NCBI RefSeq assembly: GCF_027925305.1
Contig: NZ_BSDR01000001.1
Location: 1,329,001-1,393,000, forward strand
Length of the DNA stretch: 64,000 bases
Origin: Desulforhabdus amnigena
GTDB taxonomy: Bacteria > Desulfobacterota > Syntrophobacteria > Syntrophobacterales > Syntrophobacteraceae
Reading direction: 5' to 3'
The first letter of the stretch is position 1, and each line of letters opens with the position of its first letter. The notes under the pieces were generated by a model. It was given only the letters and a program-made list of their open reading frames with translations, was not told the origin of the DNA and ran no database searches. This document shows positions 1 to 8,824 of the stretch, piece by piece. A program made the position numbers and the translations under genes.

Positions 1-396
1 CCGTATACTTCAAATATGGATTTCGCTGCCACAGTGGACCTCATGCGCATCCCCATCAAACTCATAAAGGGAAGATATCCGACCTACCCCGGCTGGGACT
101 TCGATTATGAACTCATCCACGCCTATCAAACGGACGAACATTTCCATCAGATGGATCGAGCCATCTGGCAAAGAAATCAGTTCACCGGGCGGGTGCTCGA
201 ACGAATGATAGAAAGCGCTGATAAAGGCATTCTCGCTTTCATCGGAAACAGGAAGCGTTTCAGCTTGGATCTTTACAAGGATACGGAAGGCATCACCGAC
301 GAGGAACTGGCTGGATACAAACCTCTGGGAGACTATATCCCGATAAAAGATAAAGTCTATTACGATGCCATAACAAGAATAAGAAATGAAATTTAG
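1..396 (+). CDS. Hypothetical protein, probably cut by the window edge
   Basis: The frame is open from base 1 to a stop at 394-396. The first ATG is at base 16, but nothing resembling a ribosome binding site precedes it, so the gene probably begins upstream of the window. The visible 126 residues are soluble, mixed-charge and rich in aromatic residues, with no signal peptide or membrane segment. I recognise no motif or family. The opposite strand is also open across most of this span; the plus frame is preferred only because its protein looks more natural. Confidence 0.4.
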   Translation, partial: PYTSNMDFAATVDLMRIPIKLIKGRYPTYPGWDFDYELIHAYQTDEHFHQMDRAIWQRNQFTGRVLERMIESADKGILAFIGNRKRFSLDLYKDTEGITDEELAGYKPLGDYIPIKDKVYYDAITRIRNEI

Positions 397-583
397 AGAC
401 CAAACGATATGGAATGGGATCATCCGTAGATAAGTAATGAGCCCCGCCCATAGAGATATGCTTATCGATAGAAACCAATTCTTCTTCACTCAATTGTCGG
501 GAACCGGTTTTCTCGGATCAGGGAGTATCGTTATGATTTCCGCCCGGTTTTTCTATCTCACATACAGGAAACGACCGTCTGTC

Positions 584-793
584 TTAGATCCAATCAGTAG
601 TTGCCTTTTCTTCATAACCCGCGAGCAACAATTTCAAATCCTCCAAACTCAGGTTACGGACCTCATCCGGACGCCAGCTGTATTTATCAATCAAATAGCG
701 GTAAACAGCATCTAATCCCTTGAGCTCTACATAACCTTGAGATTGACCGATATGGTCTCCAATTTTTTCCAGCATGCTTTTTAAATCTGCCAT
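584..793 (-). CDS. Small hypothetical protein, 69 aa
   Basis: A short soluble protein with alternating charged and hydrophobic residues, predicted to be largely helical, with no cysteines and no signal peptide. The frame is open further upstream, but the ATG at 793 is preceded by AAAGGAGACG at proper spacing, which decides the start and makes the gene credible. I recognise no family. It stands alone; the nearest plus-strand gene starts 380 bases away. Confidence 0.55.
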   Translation of the reverse strand: MADLKSMLEKIGDHIGQSQGYVELKGLDAVYRYLIDKYSWRPDEVRNLSLEDLKLLLAGYEEKATTDWI

Positions 794-1173
794 AATCGTC
801 TCCTTTCTTCTGTCCAAGTTCTTCACAGTAACGCAACAAAATCCCGGCTTCCAACCCGACACCTGGATAGATGCCCGTTTATTGAGCATCTATCCATTTT
901 ATTATACCTATAAAAACTAATTCTATTTCTGTCTCCGTCAATGTACACCAGATAAAAATAGAGAAGATATTTTGCCCGGGCAGTTGAATCGATCTGCATA
1001 ATTTGGAGCGATCACAAAGTCCCCACACAGACTGAAATATTGTTTGGGGTAGGATAAATTGAAAGAAGGATTATAGGAGACGACCATTTTCTGTCACTCT
1101 ATCCTTTATCGTCTTCCAGAATTATTTTATCCTGAAAAGGTACTGTTTTCGTCGATCCTCTCGAGGAAACGTT
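794..1173. other. Intergenic stretch without a recognisable gene
   Basis: About 380 bases, AT-rich near 890-1080, lying between divergently read genes. It must hold the promoters of both, but I see no convincing -35/-10 pair, hairpin or repeat. Short frames here have no ribosome binding site. Confidence 0.5.
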
Positions 1174-2049
1174 ATGCTTGCATGGCGCAAGGAATATATC
1201 CACGCAAACGGTATTCGACTTTGGACCGAGCAACAGGGCGAATATGTTCCCCTCGTTTTGTGTCACGGGGGACCGGGTGCCTGTGACAACCTGGCTCCAG
1301 TGGCTGAAATGATCGAAGATATTGCCCGTGTGTACCGTTACGACCAACGCGGCTGTGGAAAATCCGACGCAACGCCGCCTTATGATTTGAACACTTACCT
1401 GGCTGACCTAGATGCCCTTCGCATCGCATGGAACCATGAGCGTTGGATTGTTGCCGGCCATTCGTGGGGTGCATCCCTTGCACTGGCATACGCTCTGCGT
1501 CATACCGGCAGGGTCGCAGGATTGATCCTCATCTCCACCAACGGCCTTGAAATTCAAAATGTCGAATATGAGCGCAACTGCGAAGCGAAATTGTCATTTA
1601 CCGACTTTGAAAAACTGCAGAAACTGCGATGCCTGTACAGGAACAGCTCAAGCTCCACCCGTGAGTCGATTCAAGAAGAGATCCTCCAGCTCAAGCTGAA
1701 GGCAGACCTTGCAGATCCGGCTACAGCCATCGGATTTCCTCACTTTCCCTGCCGTATGAACTATTCGGTCAACAGGCTGCTCACAGAAGATTGGGAAAAA
1801 TTTCTTCAGCAGGAAAACATCGAGAAAAGGATTAAAAATCTAACCATGCCGACCCTGATCGTCCATGGCACAGGCGACCCCAGACCCCCAAGAGGTGCGC
1901 TCCGCCTCGCAAATTTGCTGCCCCTTGGTGAATTTGTCTCCCTGCCCAATGTCGGCCATTATCCGTGGCTGGAACGCCCTACCCTTCTAAAAAATGCCCT
2001 GCGAACTTTTATCAAAAGATTCGAGGAGTGGTGGAAGGAGAAAGAATGA
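1174..2049 (+). CDS. Alpha/beta hydrolase, proline iminopeptidase-like (S33 type)
   Basis: A 291-residue alpha/beta hydrolase. It has HGGPG at 31-35 (oxyanion-hole motif of S33 peptidases), DQRGCGKS at 57-64, the nucleophile elbow GHSWGAS at 95-101 (Ser97), a probable acid Asp235 in GTGDPRP and the probable catalytic His262 in NVGHYPW. All three catalytic residues are therefore present. Family members include prolyl aminopeptidases, but also esterases and other hydrolases, so the substrate is open. There is no signal peptide, so it is cytoplasmic. GAGGAAACGTT before the ATG supports the start. An amidohydrolase gene follows 47 bases later in the same direction, so the two may be co-transcribed. 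Confidence 0.85.
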   Translation: MLAWRKEYIHANGIRLWTEQQGEYVPLVLCHGGPGACDNLAPVAEMIEDIARVYRYDQRGCGKSDATPPYDLNTYLADLDALRIAWNHERWIVAGHSWGASLALAYALRHTGRVAGLILISTNGLEIQNVEYERNCEAKLSFTDFEKLQKLRCLYRNSSSSTRESIQEEILQLKLKADLADPATAIGFPHFPCRMNYSVNRLLTEDWEKFLQQENIEKRIKNLTMPTLIVHGTGDPRPPRGALRLANLLPLGEFVSLPNVGHYPWLERPTLLKNALRTFIKRFEEWWKEKE

Positions 2050-2096
2050 AACGTTTTCCACAACGCTTTCCCTTTTGAAGAAAGGACAACGGCCAA

Positions 2097-2861
2097 ATGG
2101 ATTATTCCATCATCGATTCGCATGTCCATTGTGGTATCCAGGACCGGTTTCCGCCTCAAACCCTTGAAGATTACCGCTCCCAGGCACGGGGTAGCGGCAT
2201 TGGAGGGGCTGTAGTCTTTTCCCCGGTCATCGAGATCTATGACCGTTATGATCCCTATTTCGAAGATACTCCCGAATGGCAAAAGAAAAGGCGAGAATCG
2301 AACGATTACCTGCTGAGCCTTGCCCCTCCGGACTTTGAGGTGATCCCGTACTTTTTTATCTGGAATGACTTCGCCGTCGAAAACATATCCCCGCAGCACC
2401 GTGGAATCAAATGGCACCGTCATGAAGAGGAACCGCACTATCATTACGACGATCCTCGATGCGCGAAGGCCATCGAAGAAATCAGAAAGCGGAAGATGCC
2501 GGTTGTTCTGGAAGAAGAATTGAAATTCACCATCCGTTTCATCGAAGAATGGGCTGCCGGAGTGCGGATCATCATACCCCACCTGGGTTTTTTAAACGGC
2601 GGATACGAGACGCTCCGCTCCCGTGGGATCTGGGAACGGGCGAATGTTTTTGCCGATACGGCCCTCGCTTCCCCGACCGAAATCATGGATTATCTGAATC
2701 GATACGGATACGAAAAGCTCATGTTCGGATCTGACTTTCCATTTGGAGATCCCAAAAGTGAGCTTCGAAAAATCATGCGCCTTCCCATCCCGGACGAGGT
2801 GAAAAGGGCCATTGCGAGCGAGAATCTGAGAAATCTTCTTTCAGACAGCAATCAGCCATAA
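2097..2861 (+). CDS. Metal-dependent amidohydrolase (Amidohydro_2 type)
   Basis: A 254-residue TIM-barrel hydrolase of the amidohydrolase superfamily. The N-terminal DSHVHCG (about 7-13) is the metal-binding HxH motif, and FGSDFPFGDP near 219-228 carries the conserved Asp of the last strand. Members of this family include decarboxylases and lactone or amide hydrolases acting on small organic acids; the substrate cannot be read from the sequence. A His-rich stretch near residues 101-115 is unusual and may contribute extra metal ligands. AAAGGA lies 9 bases before the ATG. It follows the alpha/beta hydrolase and is probably transcribed with it. The stop is followed after only 5 bases by a dispersed repeat. 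Confidence 0.8.
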   Translation: MDYSIIDSHVHCGIQDRFPPQTLEDYRSQARGSGIGGAVVFSPVIEIYDRYDPYFEDTPEWQKKRRESNDYLLSLAPPDFEVIPYFFIWNDFAVENISPQHRGIKWHRHEEEPHYHYDDPRCAKAIEEIRKRKMPVVLEEELKFTIRFIEEWAAGVRIIIPHLGFLNGGYETLRSRGIWERANVFADTALASPTEIMDYLNRYGYEKLMFGSDFPFGDPKSELRKIMRLPIPDEVKRAIASENLRNLLSDSNQP

Positions 2862-2866
2862 GGGAG

Positions 2867-2984
2867 TTGGCGGATTCTAATATCCCGTTATTCACCACGG
2901 AGGGCACGGAGAAGATTATGGAATTCTTATGGGATTCCTCCATGATCTCCGTGGTAAATGAGGATTTCAAGAGCGACTCACTCC
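2867..2984. repeat. Dispersed intergenic repeat, copy 1
   Basis: A 118-bp element starting TTGGCGGATTCTAATATCCC and ending GATTTCAAGAGCGACTCACT plus CC. The same ends and a similar middle recur at 39411-39549. The middle has inverted CACGGAG/CTCCGTG blocks that could fold into a hairpin in RNA. It lies just downstream of a stop codon, as does the second copy, so it may act as an mRNA 3' end or be a small mobile repeat. Confidence 0.75.
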
Positions 2985-3034
2985 CTAAAGAATCACGCGG
3001 AACAAAACGTTGAGACCCAAAGAGTCATTGGAAA

Positions 3035-3853
3035 ATGGATGATCCTTCCTTCACGAAGATCCTGCATTTTTTCCAGCTTTCAATGCGTGGCTATCGCAGG
3101 GTGCGGAAGGGCGTAAAAAAGAGGCTGAGCCGACACATGCAGGAACTCAACTGTAGAGAGGTCGAGGACTATTTGCAGGTTCTCGAGCATCGACCGGCTG
3201 AATTGCAGCGAGCCAAAGAGTTCCTCACGGTTTCCATCAGCCGATTTTTTCGGGACCGCCACCTGTGGGAAGTCCTCACAGGCTTTATGATTCCGGAGCT
3301 CTCAAGTGCTTCTCCTCCATGCGTACGGGTCTGGTGCGCCGGCTGCGCTTGTGGAGAAGAAGTGTACACTCTGAAAATCGTCTGGAATCAAGAACAGAAA
3401 AAAAGGCTGGAGCTCCCAGTCCTTGAAATCTGGGCAACGGACATCAATCCCGTTGTGCTGGAAAAAGCGCGTCAGGGCATCTACCCGACCAGCAGCTTGA
3501 AAGAAGTGCCCCCAGCACTCCTGGATCTCTATTTCTTGCCCGATCCTGAAGGCTTCCAGATAAGAGAAGAATTGAAAAACGGAATCTATTGGGAGATTCA
3601 AGACTTTTTATCGGCCCCTCCCCCGACGGATTCGTTCGACCTGATTTTTGTCCGCAACAATCTGTTGACTTATTACGAACCGTCCATCTCCTTACCGGTT
3701 CTTGTGAAAATGACCGATGCCCTTCGCTGGGGCGGTTATCTGGTTATTGGGAACAATGAAGAGATCCCTTCGGAGGATCTTCCTTTGAAACGTTCGCCCC
3801 TGTACCGCTCCATTTTCCTGAAAACGACTTTTCCCATTGGAGGGAAAATCTGA
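3035..3853 (+). CDS. CheR-type protein-glutamate methyltransferase, stand-alone
   Basis: A 272-residue SAM-dependent methyltransferase of the CheR family, which methylates glutamates of chemoreceptors. Family motifs in order: SISRFFRD at 67-74, the SAM loop WCAGCACGEE at 100-109, ATDIN at 134-138 and FDLIFVRNNLLTYY near 205-218. The helical N-terminal domain of the family is present (1-75). There is no pentapeptide-binding or TPR extension. No cheB, cheA, cheW or receptor gene is in the window, so this is an orphan that may serve a distant chemosensory array or another signalling path. The ATG at 3035 has only a weak GGAAA before it. Confidence 0.85.
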   Translation: MDDPSFTKILHFFQLSMRGYRRVRKGVKKRLSRHMQELNCREVEDYLQVLEHRPAELQRAKEFLTVSISRFFRDRHLWEVLTGFMIPELSSASPPCVRVWCAGCACGEEVYTLKIVWNQEQKKRLELPVLEIWATDINPVVLEKARQGIYPTSSLKEVPPALLDLYFLPDPEGFQIREELKNGIYWEIQDFLSAPPPTDSFDLIFVRNNLLTYYEPSISLPVLVKMTDALRWGGYLVIGNNEEIPSEDLPLKRSPLYRSIFLKTTFPIGGKI

Positions 3854-3934
3854 AAAGAGCAGTCAATCCGGGCTTCTTCCCCACCCTCAGATGAGCCGGA
3901 CAAGGTGCATTGGAAATATCAGCAAGAGGAAGTC

Positions 3935-6697
3935 ATGAAAATCCTTTTTACCCTTCTCGGAATTTTGATTGGCGCCAATGCGCGAAATGTCCTCCTGGGC
4001 ATCTCGCTTGGAGGAGCTATTGGCTATATTTTTGCCGGTTTTCTAGAAATCACCCGCCGCCTGAAAGACCTCGAGGCTGAAGTTCAGAACTTGAGATCGA
4101 GACTGGACCAGGGTTGGACTCCTTTAGGTACAACAGCACCTTTTCCACTGAAGGAAGCACCGCTTCAAGCCGCACAGCCCTCATCCGAGACGGACCTGAA
4201 GCCCCTCCCCGAAGACGAGCTTTCCGTAAAGCCGGAGGAATGGGAGACCGAGCCGGCACCCTCTCACAAAACGGGTCAGGAAGAACTTCCTCCCGGAATA
4301 GCCCCCTACCCTTCCCGCAAAACACCAAGAGGGACGAATCGGATTCCATGGCAGATTTTTCAGCGATTTCTCTCGGGAGAAAATCTCGTCGTCAAGGTGG
4401 GAGTCTTCATACTTTTTTTCGGTGTCGCTTTTCTGCTCAAGTATGCCGCAGAAAACGACTGGCTTTCCATTGAACTGCGCCTCATGGCGACGGCGCTCGG
4501 AGCCGTCGGGCTCCTGATCGTCGGGTGGAGACTGCGTTCCCGCCGGCGGACCTACGCCATGGTCCTCCAGGGAGGCGGGGTCGGCGTCATGTATATCACG
4601 GTCTTTGCCGCCCTGCGTCTTTATTCCCTCCTCCCCGCCCCCCTGGCTTTCGGCATTCTGGCCGCCGTTGGCGGCCTGGCCGGAGCACTGGCCGTGCTTC
4701 AGGATTCTCGGGCACTGGCCGTTCTCGGCATAGTAGGCGGTTTCCTGGCGCCGGTGCTCGCTTCTACCGGCCACGGGAGTCATGTCATCCTGTTCAGCTA
4801 TTACGCGCTCCTGAACGCCTGCATTTTCGGCATGGCCTGGTTCAAGGCATGGCGTATGGTCAACGTCGTGGGTTTTGTCTTCACTTTCAGCCTGGGCACA
4901 GCCTGGGGCTATCGCGCCTATCAGCCCCAATACTTCGAATCCGTAGAACCCTTCCTCCTTTTGTTTTTTCTCTTCTACGTCGCAGTCGCCGTGCTGTTCG
5001 CTCTGCGCCAACCGCCCGAACTCAAGGGCTATGTCGACGGCACCCTCGTCTTCGGGACTCCAGCCGTCACCTTCGCCCTGCAGACACTGCTGGTCGGGCA
5101 GTATGCATACGGCGCTGCCTGGAGCGCTTTTGCCCTCGGTTTTTTCTATCTCGCAACAGCATCCTTCCTCTTCTGGAAAAATCCAAGATACATGCGGATG
5201 CTGACGGAATCCTTCCTCGCCATCGGGGTGGCCTTTGCCACTCTGACCATCCCTCTTGCTCTCGACAACCGTTGGACGTCTGCGGCCTGGGCCCTGGAAG
5301 GGGCCGCCATGGTTTGGGTCGGAGTTCGGCAAAAGAGGATTCTCCCTCGCATCTCGGGAATGCTGCTGCAGTTCTTTGCGGGACTCCTCTTCTACAAGGC
5401 CTTCGCCGGAGCCACCGGCCAACTGCCGATACTCAACGGTTTTTATATGGGTTGTCTCACCGTAAGCTTCTCCGGACTCTTCACGGGTTTCTGTCTCAAC
5501 CGGTACAGAGCAAATCTCCGCACCTGGGAATCTGGTCTCGACATTGCCATGGCCATATGGGGACTTTTCTGGTGGTTTGGTGGGGGGCTCAATGAAATCG
5601 ACCGGCATATTCCCCATGGACACAGGTTTGGAGCAGCTATCGTCTTTCTCGCCCTTTCCTGCATGATTTGCGATGATTTCAGACGAAGGCTGGCTTGGCC
5701 CTTTTTGCGCATTCCTGCCCTCTCTCTTCCCATTGTTCTCTTTACGACAGCCATCGCAATGAGTTTAGAACTATCCCACCCGTTTATAAAGAGTGGTTGG
5801 ATGGCCTGGCCATTGGCATTGGCCGGATGCTACCTGATTCTTAAAAGAAACGAGGGATGGCACCCGGAAGTGACCCTGCCCCTTCATGGGGTCACTCTTT
5901 GGCTCCTTGGCCTGCTTGCGACATGGGAAATGATCTGGCAAATGAATCACTGGATAGACGGTGCAGAAACATGGAAAACGATTGCATGGGTCATGGCGCC
6001 ATCACTCCTTGTGCTCTTCACTTCCAGATGGGGTGAAAAACTCTCCTGGCCCGTAGGGAAACATCTGGAAATTTATCTCACTCTGGGTATCGGACCCATT
6101 GCACTTTATGTCTGGGCGTGGACCGTTCTTGCAAATCTTTTCAACCGTGGCGATCCCTGGCCCTTGAGCTACATCCCCTTCCTGAATCCTCTGGATGTCA
6201 CGGTGGCCTTTGTGTTTCTGACTCTTTTCATATGGCTCCTGAAGATACGCTCCCTGGCATGGCCCCCCTTATTCAAGATACGCACACGGCTTCCGAAATA
6301 CCTCATCCACAGCCTCTGGGGAGCATCCATATTTTTGTGGCTCAACGCCGTTCTCGTGCGTACGATCCACTATTGGGGGGGCGTCGGCTTCAGTTTCCAA
6401 GCCATGCAGCGCTCAATGCTTTTCCAGACATCTCTTTCCATCTTCTGGACTCTCACGGCATTGATCATCATGGTCTTTTCAACACGGCGCGCTCTCAGAA
6501 ATTTCTGGCTCACCGGAGGAGGATTGCTGGCAGTGGTCGTGGTGAAACTCTTTCTTATCGACCTGTCAAAAACCGGTACCGTCGAGCGTATCATTTCTTT
6601 TATTGTGGTGGGCATCCTGCTTTTGATTACCGGCTACTTCTCCCCCGTTCCTCCCAACAAACCAAAGGAGGAGGATAGACAAAACCGGGAAAATTAG
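3935..6697 (+). CDS. DUF2339-like giant polytopic membrane protein
   Basis: About 920 residues. A first membrane segment (about 1-40) is followed by a charged coiled-coil-like stretch, then a Pro/Glu-rich soluble linker to about residue 140, then an almost continuous series of hydrophobic segments (roughly twenty or more) to the C-terminus, which ends in a short charged tail. This layout matches the DUF2339 family of predicted inner-membrane proteins of unknown function. An upstream in-frame ATG exists at 3905, but AGAGGA at 3925-3930 favours the ATG at 3935. It stands alone between the CheR and PlsC genes. Function unknown. Confidence 0.8.
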   Translation: MKILFTLLGILIGANARNVLLGISLGGAIGYIFAGFLEITRRLKDLEAEVQNLRSRLDQGWTPLGTTAPFPLKEAPLQAAQPSSETDLKPLPEDELSVKPEEWETEPAPSHKTGQEELPPGIAPYPSRKTPRGTNRIPWQIFQRFLSGENLVVKVGVFILFFGVAFLLKYAAENDWLSIELRLMATALGAVGLLIVGWRLRSRRRTYAMVLQGGGVGVMYITVFAALRLYSLLPAPLAFGILAAVGGLAGALAVLQDSRALAVLGIVGGFLAPVLASTGHGSHVILFSYYALLNACIFGMAWFKAWRMVNVVGFVFTFSLGTAWGYRAYQPQYFESVEPFLLLFFLFYVAVAVLFALRQPPELKGYVDGTLVFGTPAVTFALQTLLVGQYAYGAAWSAFALGFFYLATASFLFWKNPRYMRMLTESFLAIGVAFATLTIPLALDNRWTSAAWALEGAAMVWVGVRQKRILPRISGMLLQFFAGLLFYKAFAGATGQLPILNGFYMGCLTVSFSGLFTGFCLNRYRANLRTWESGLDIAMAIWGLFWWFGGGLNEIDRHIPHGHRFGAAIVFLALSCMICDDFRRRLAWPFLRIPALSLPIVLFTTAIAMSLELSHPFIKSGWMAWPLALAGCYLILKRNEGWHPEVTLPLHGVTLWLLGLLATWEMIWQMNHWIDGAETWKTIAWVMAPSLLVLFTSRWGEKLSWPVGKHLEIYLTLGIGPIALYVWAWTVLANLFNRGDPWPLSYIPFLNPLDVTVAFVFLTLFIWLLKIRSLAWPPLFKIRTRLPKYLIHSLWGASIFLWLNAVLVRTIHYWGGVGFSFQAMQRSMLFQTSLSIFWTLTALIIMVFSTRRALRNFWLTGGGLLAVVVVKLFLIDLSKTGTVERIISFIVVGILLLITGYFSPVPPNKPKEEDRQNREN

Positions 6698-6969
6698 TTG
6701 ACCTGCAGACCATGGTCCCTGCAACCGTTTGACAAATGGACTGGGAGATAATAAGGAAAGTCGTTTCGCAGAGGAATGAATCATCCTGCAAGCTTGCAGC
6801 ATGCATCATTTTCCGGCATACTTGCGCCCATCACTGCTATCCAGTTCCTTGAGGGCATTTCATTTTCCTGCAGCCCAAACATGAAGATCCTGGTAAGCAG
6901 GATTTGTGCCGGGGAGTCTTCCCCTTTGTCCACGTTCCATTCGCATCCATGCACTTCGGAGGAAACCCA

Positions 6970-7701
6970 ATGAAAGCGAGCAGATTTCAGGCTCTTGTTA
7001 TTATTTTGAAAAACATTTTCATCACTTTTTGGATCTCCGTCATCGTCATCTACAGAGCATACCGAAACGCTTACAGCCGCAGGCACTGCGACCAGCTCCT
7101 GCACTGGTGGTCTTCAAAGCTTCTTGAATTCGTGAACCTTTCCTACGAAGTCTTCAACCCCAACGGGGTCCGGTTCGAGCCGAACCGTCGCTATGTCATC
7201 ATGAGCAATCACAGCAGCCTTTATGATATTCCCCTCACCTTCATGGCCCTGCCCGGGAGCATTCGCATGCTGACCAAAAAAGAGCTTTTTGAAGTTCCCA
7301 TTTGGGGACGGGGAATGGCTGCGGGCGAGTTCATCTCCATTGACCGGAACAACCGGCGCCAGGCCTTTCGAGATCTCCAGGAAGCCCGGAAGAAGATGGA
7401 AAGCGGGATCATTCTGTGGGTCGCTCCGGAGGGGACGCGTTCCAGGACGGGCAAATTGGGTCCTTTCAAGAAAGGGGGATTCATGCTCGCACTCCAAACA
7501 GGAGCAACCATCGTTCCCGTTGGAATTCGGGGGGCCAATGAGGTACTTCCTGCCAAGACCACAGACCTGCATGTGGGTTGTCACGCGGAATTCCACGTAG
7601 GCCGCCCCATCGATACATCCAGGTATTCGAAAAAGCAAATCAATGAATTGATGGAAGAAGTGGAAAATCAGATCCGGGAGCTCGCCGCCCTGCCCCGGTA
7701 A
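6970..7701 (+). CDS. plsC: 1-acyl-sn-glycerol-3-phosphate acyltransferase (PlsC family)
   Basis: About 243 residues of the lysophosphatidate acyltransferase family, which adds the second acyl chain in phosphatidic acid synthesis at the inner membrane. A hydrophobic segment near residues 10-28 can anchor it. The catalytic NHSSLYD (HX4D motif) and the substrate-binding APEGTRSRTGKLGPFKKGG block are both intact. The frame is open upstream, but GGAGG at 6958-6962, 7 bases before the ATG at 6970, sets the start. It converges with era (17 bases between stops). Acceptor and acyl donor cannot be told from sequence. Confidence 0.88.
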   Translation: MKASRFQALVIILKNIFITFWISVIVIYRAYRNAYSRRHCDQLLHWWSSKLLEFVNLSYEVFNPNGVRFEPNRRYVIMSNHSSLYDIPLTFMALPGSIRMLTKKELFEVPIWGRGMAAGEFISIDRNNRRQAFRDLQEARKKMESGIILWVAPEGTRSRTGKLGPFKKGGFMLALQTGATIVPVGIRGANEVLPAKTTDLHVGCHAEFHVGRPIDTSRYSKKQINELMEEVENQIRELAALPR

Positions 7702-7718
7702 AACTGGAATTATCCATT

Positions 7719-8639
7719 TTAGCTTTCTGAACGGTAGCCGAATTCCGTCACTAGACGCAAATCCTTCCGCCAGTTCTTTTGAACCCGGACAAAAAGCCCC
7801 AGGTAAACATGGCATGCCAGGAGGGCTTCGATATCGGCCCTCGCTTTTTGGCCGATTTCTTTCAGCATCTTCCCTTGCTTTCCAATAATGATCGCCTTCT
7901 GGGACTCCTTTTCGACGTGAATGGTGGCTTCAATATCGATACGATTTCGCTCGGGAACTTCCTTGAACGTCTCCACCACGACGGCAACGGCATAGGGAAT
8001 TTCCTGGTGCACCAGATGAAAGATCTTCTCACGGATCAGTTCCGCCACGAGAAAGCGCTCGGGTTGATCGGTCAGATAATCTTCCGGGTAATACCGCGGG
8101 CCTTCGGGAAGAAGCGCGAGTATTTCCTCTTGAAGAGCCGGAATGCCCTCCCCCGAGAGAGCTGCAACGGGCACGATCGCATGGAATGGGTAGCGTTTCT
8201 GATAGTCGGCCATGATGGGAAGCAGAGCCTGCTTGTTTGGCAGCAGATCTATCTTGTTGATGACCAGAATGACCGGGGTATCCACTTTGGCCAGATTTTC
8301 CAGAATGAAGGCATTGATTTCCCGATTCGCATCGGGAGCCTCGATGAGGAAAAAAATGATGTCGACTTCACTCAACGTGGAAAGGGCCGTGTCTACGAGC
8401 ATTTTGTTGAACTGGTCCCTGGCCCTGTGTATTCCGGGAGTATCCACAAAAACGACCTGCGATTCCGGTGTGGTCAGGATTCCCCGGATGCGGTTCCGCG
8501 TAGTCTGTGGTTTGGGCGCCGTAATGGAGATCTTTTCCTTCAACATTTGGTTCAAAAGGGTCGATTTTCCCACATTCGGGGCCCCCACAAGTGCAACATA
8601 TCCTGACCTGAAGGGTTTGGCCGATCCATCTTGAGTCAT
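7719..8639 (-). CDS. era: GTPase Era
   Basis: An essential-type GTPase that binds 16S rRNA and helps mature the 30S subunit. G-motifs are clear: GAPNVGKST (G1), a conserved PQTTRNRIRG switch region (G2), DTPG (G3) and NKIDL (G4). The C-terminal KH domain follows, with GKQGKMLKEIG as its signature loop. The frame is open to 8768, but the extra N-terminal residues would be encoded by an intergenic repeat; the ATG at 8639 gives the usual length of about 306 aa and has GGAGG upstream. It lies downstream of rnc and a radical SAM gene on the same strand, the common rnc-era neighbourhood. Confidence 0.93.
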   Translation of the reverse strand: MTQDGSAKPFRSGYVALVGAPNVGKSTLLNQMLKEKISITAPKPQTTRNRIRGILTTPESQVVFVDTPGIHRARDQFNKMLVDTALSTLSEVDIIFFLIEAPDANREINAFILENLAKVDTPVILVINKIDLLPNKQALLPIMADYQKRYPFHAIVPVAALSGEGIPALQEEILALLPEGPRYYPEDYLTDQPERFLVAELIREKIFHLVHQEIPYAVAVVVETFKEVPERNRIDIEATIHVEKESQKAIIIGKQGKMLKEIGQKARADIEALLACHVYLGLFVRVQKNWRKDLRLVTEFGYRSES

Positions 8640-8675
8640 GACTCTTTCCGCCTCCAAATCTATGGGAACTCTTAA

Positions 8676-8786
8676 TGTGACATTGTCACATTCACCACTG
8701 AGACACAGAGGGCACGGAGAAAGACCTTTAAATGAAATCTCTGGTTCTCCGTGTCTCTGTGGTTCCAATGAAATCTGACAATGTCA
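8676..8786. repeat. Inverted-repeat element between the radical SAM gene and era
   Basis: Outer arms TGACATTGTCA (8678-8688) and TGACAATGTCA (8776-8786) enclose inner arms CCACTGAGACACAGAG (8695-8710) and CTCCGTGTCTCTGTGG (8747-8762, 2 mismatches). The left end also contains the palindrome TGTGACATTGTCACA (8676-8690). The CACGGAG core recalls the repeats at 2867 and 39411, but the ends differ. It sits in the leader region of era. Confidence 0.65.
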
Positions 8787-8824
8787 AGTTAAGGACTCGA
8801 TCCTCGAGTCTTTTTCCCTTTTAT

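Noticed and set aside
437-715. 92-aa plus-strand frame overlapping the 69-aa minus gene
   Set aside because: No ribosome binding site; the minus gene has a strong one.
4181-5623. 480-aa open frame on the minus strand
   Set aside because: Lies antisense inside the DUF2339 gene; composition is low-complexity Glu/Gly/Gln and there is no ribosome binding site.
7779-8606. 275-aa open frame on the plus strand
   Set aside because: Antisense to era; the reverse frame has all GTPase motifs.
8640-8768. 43-residue N-terminal extension of Era
   Set aside because: It would be encoded largely by an inverted-repeat element and has no match to the Era N-terminus.
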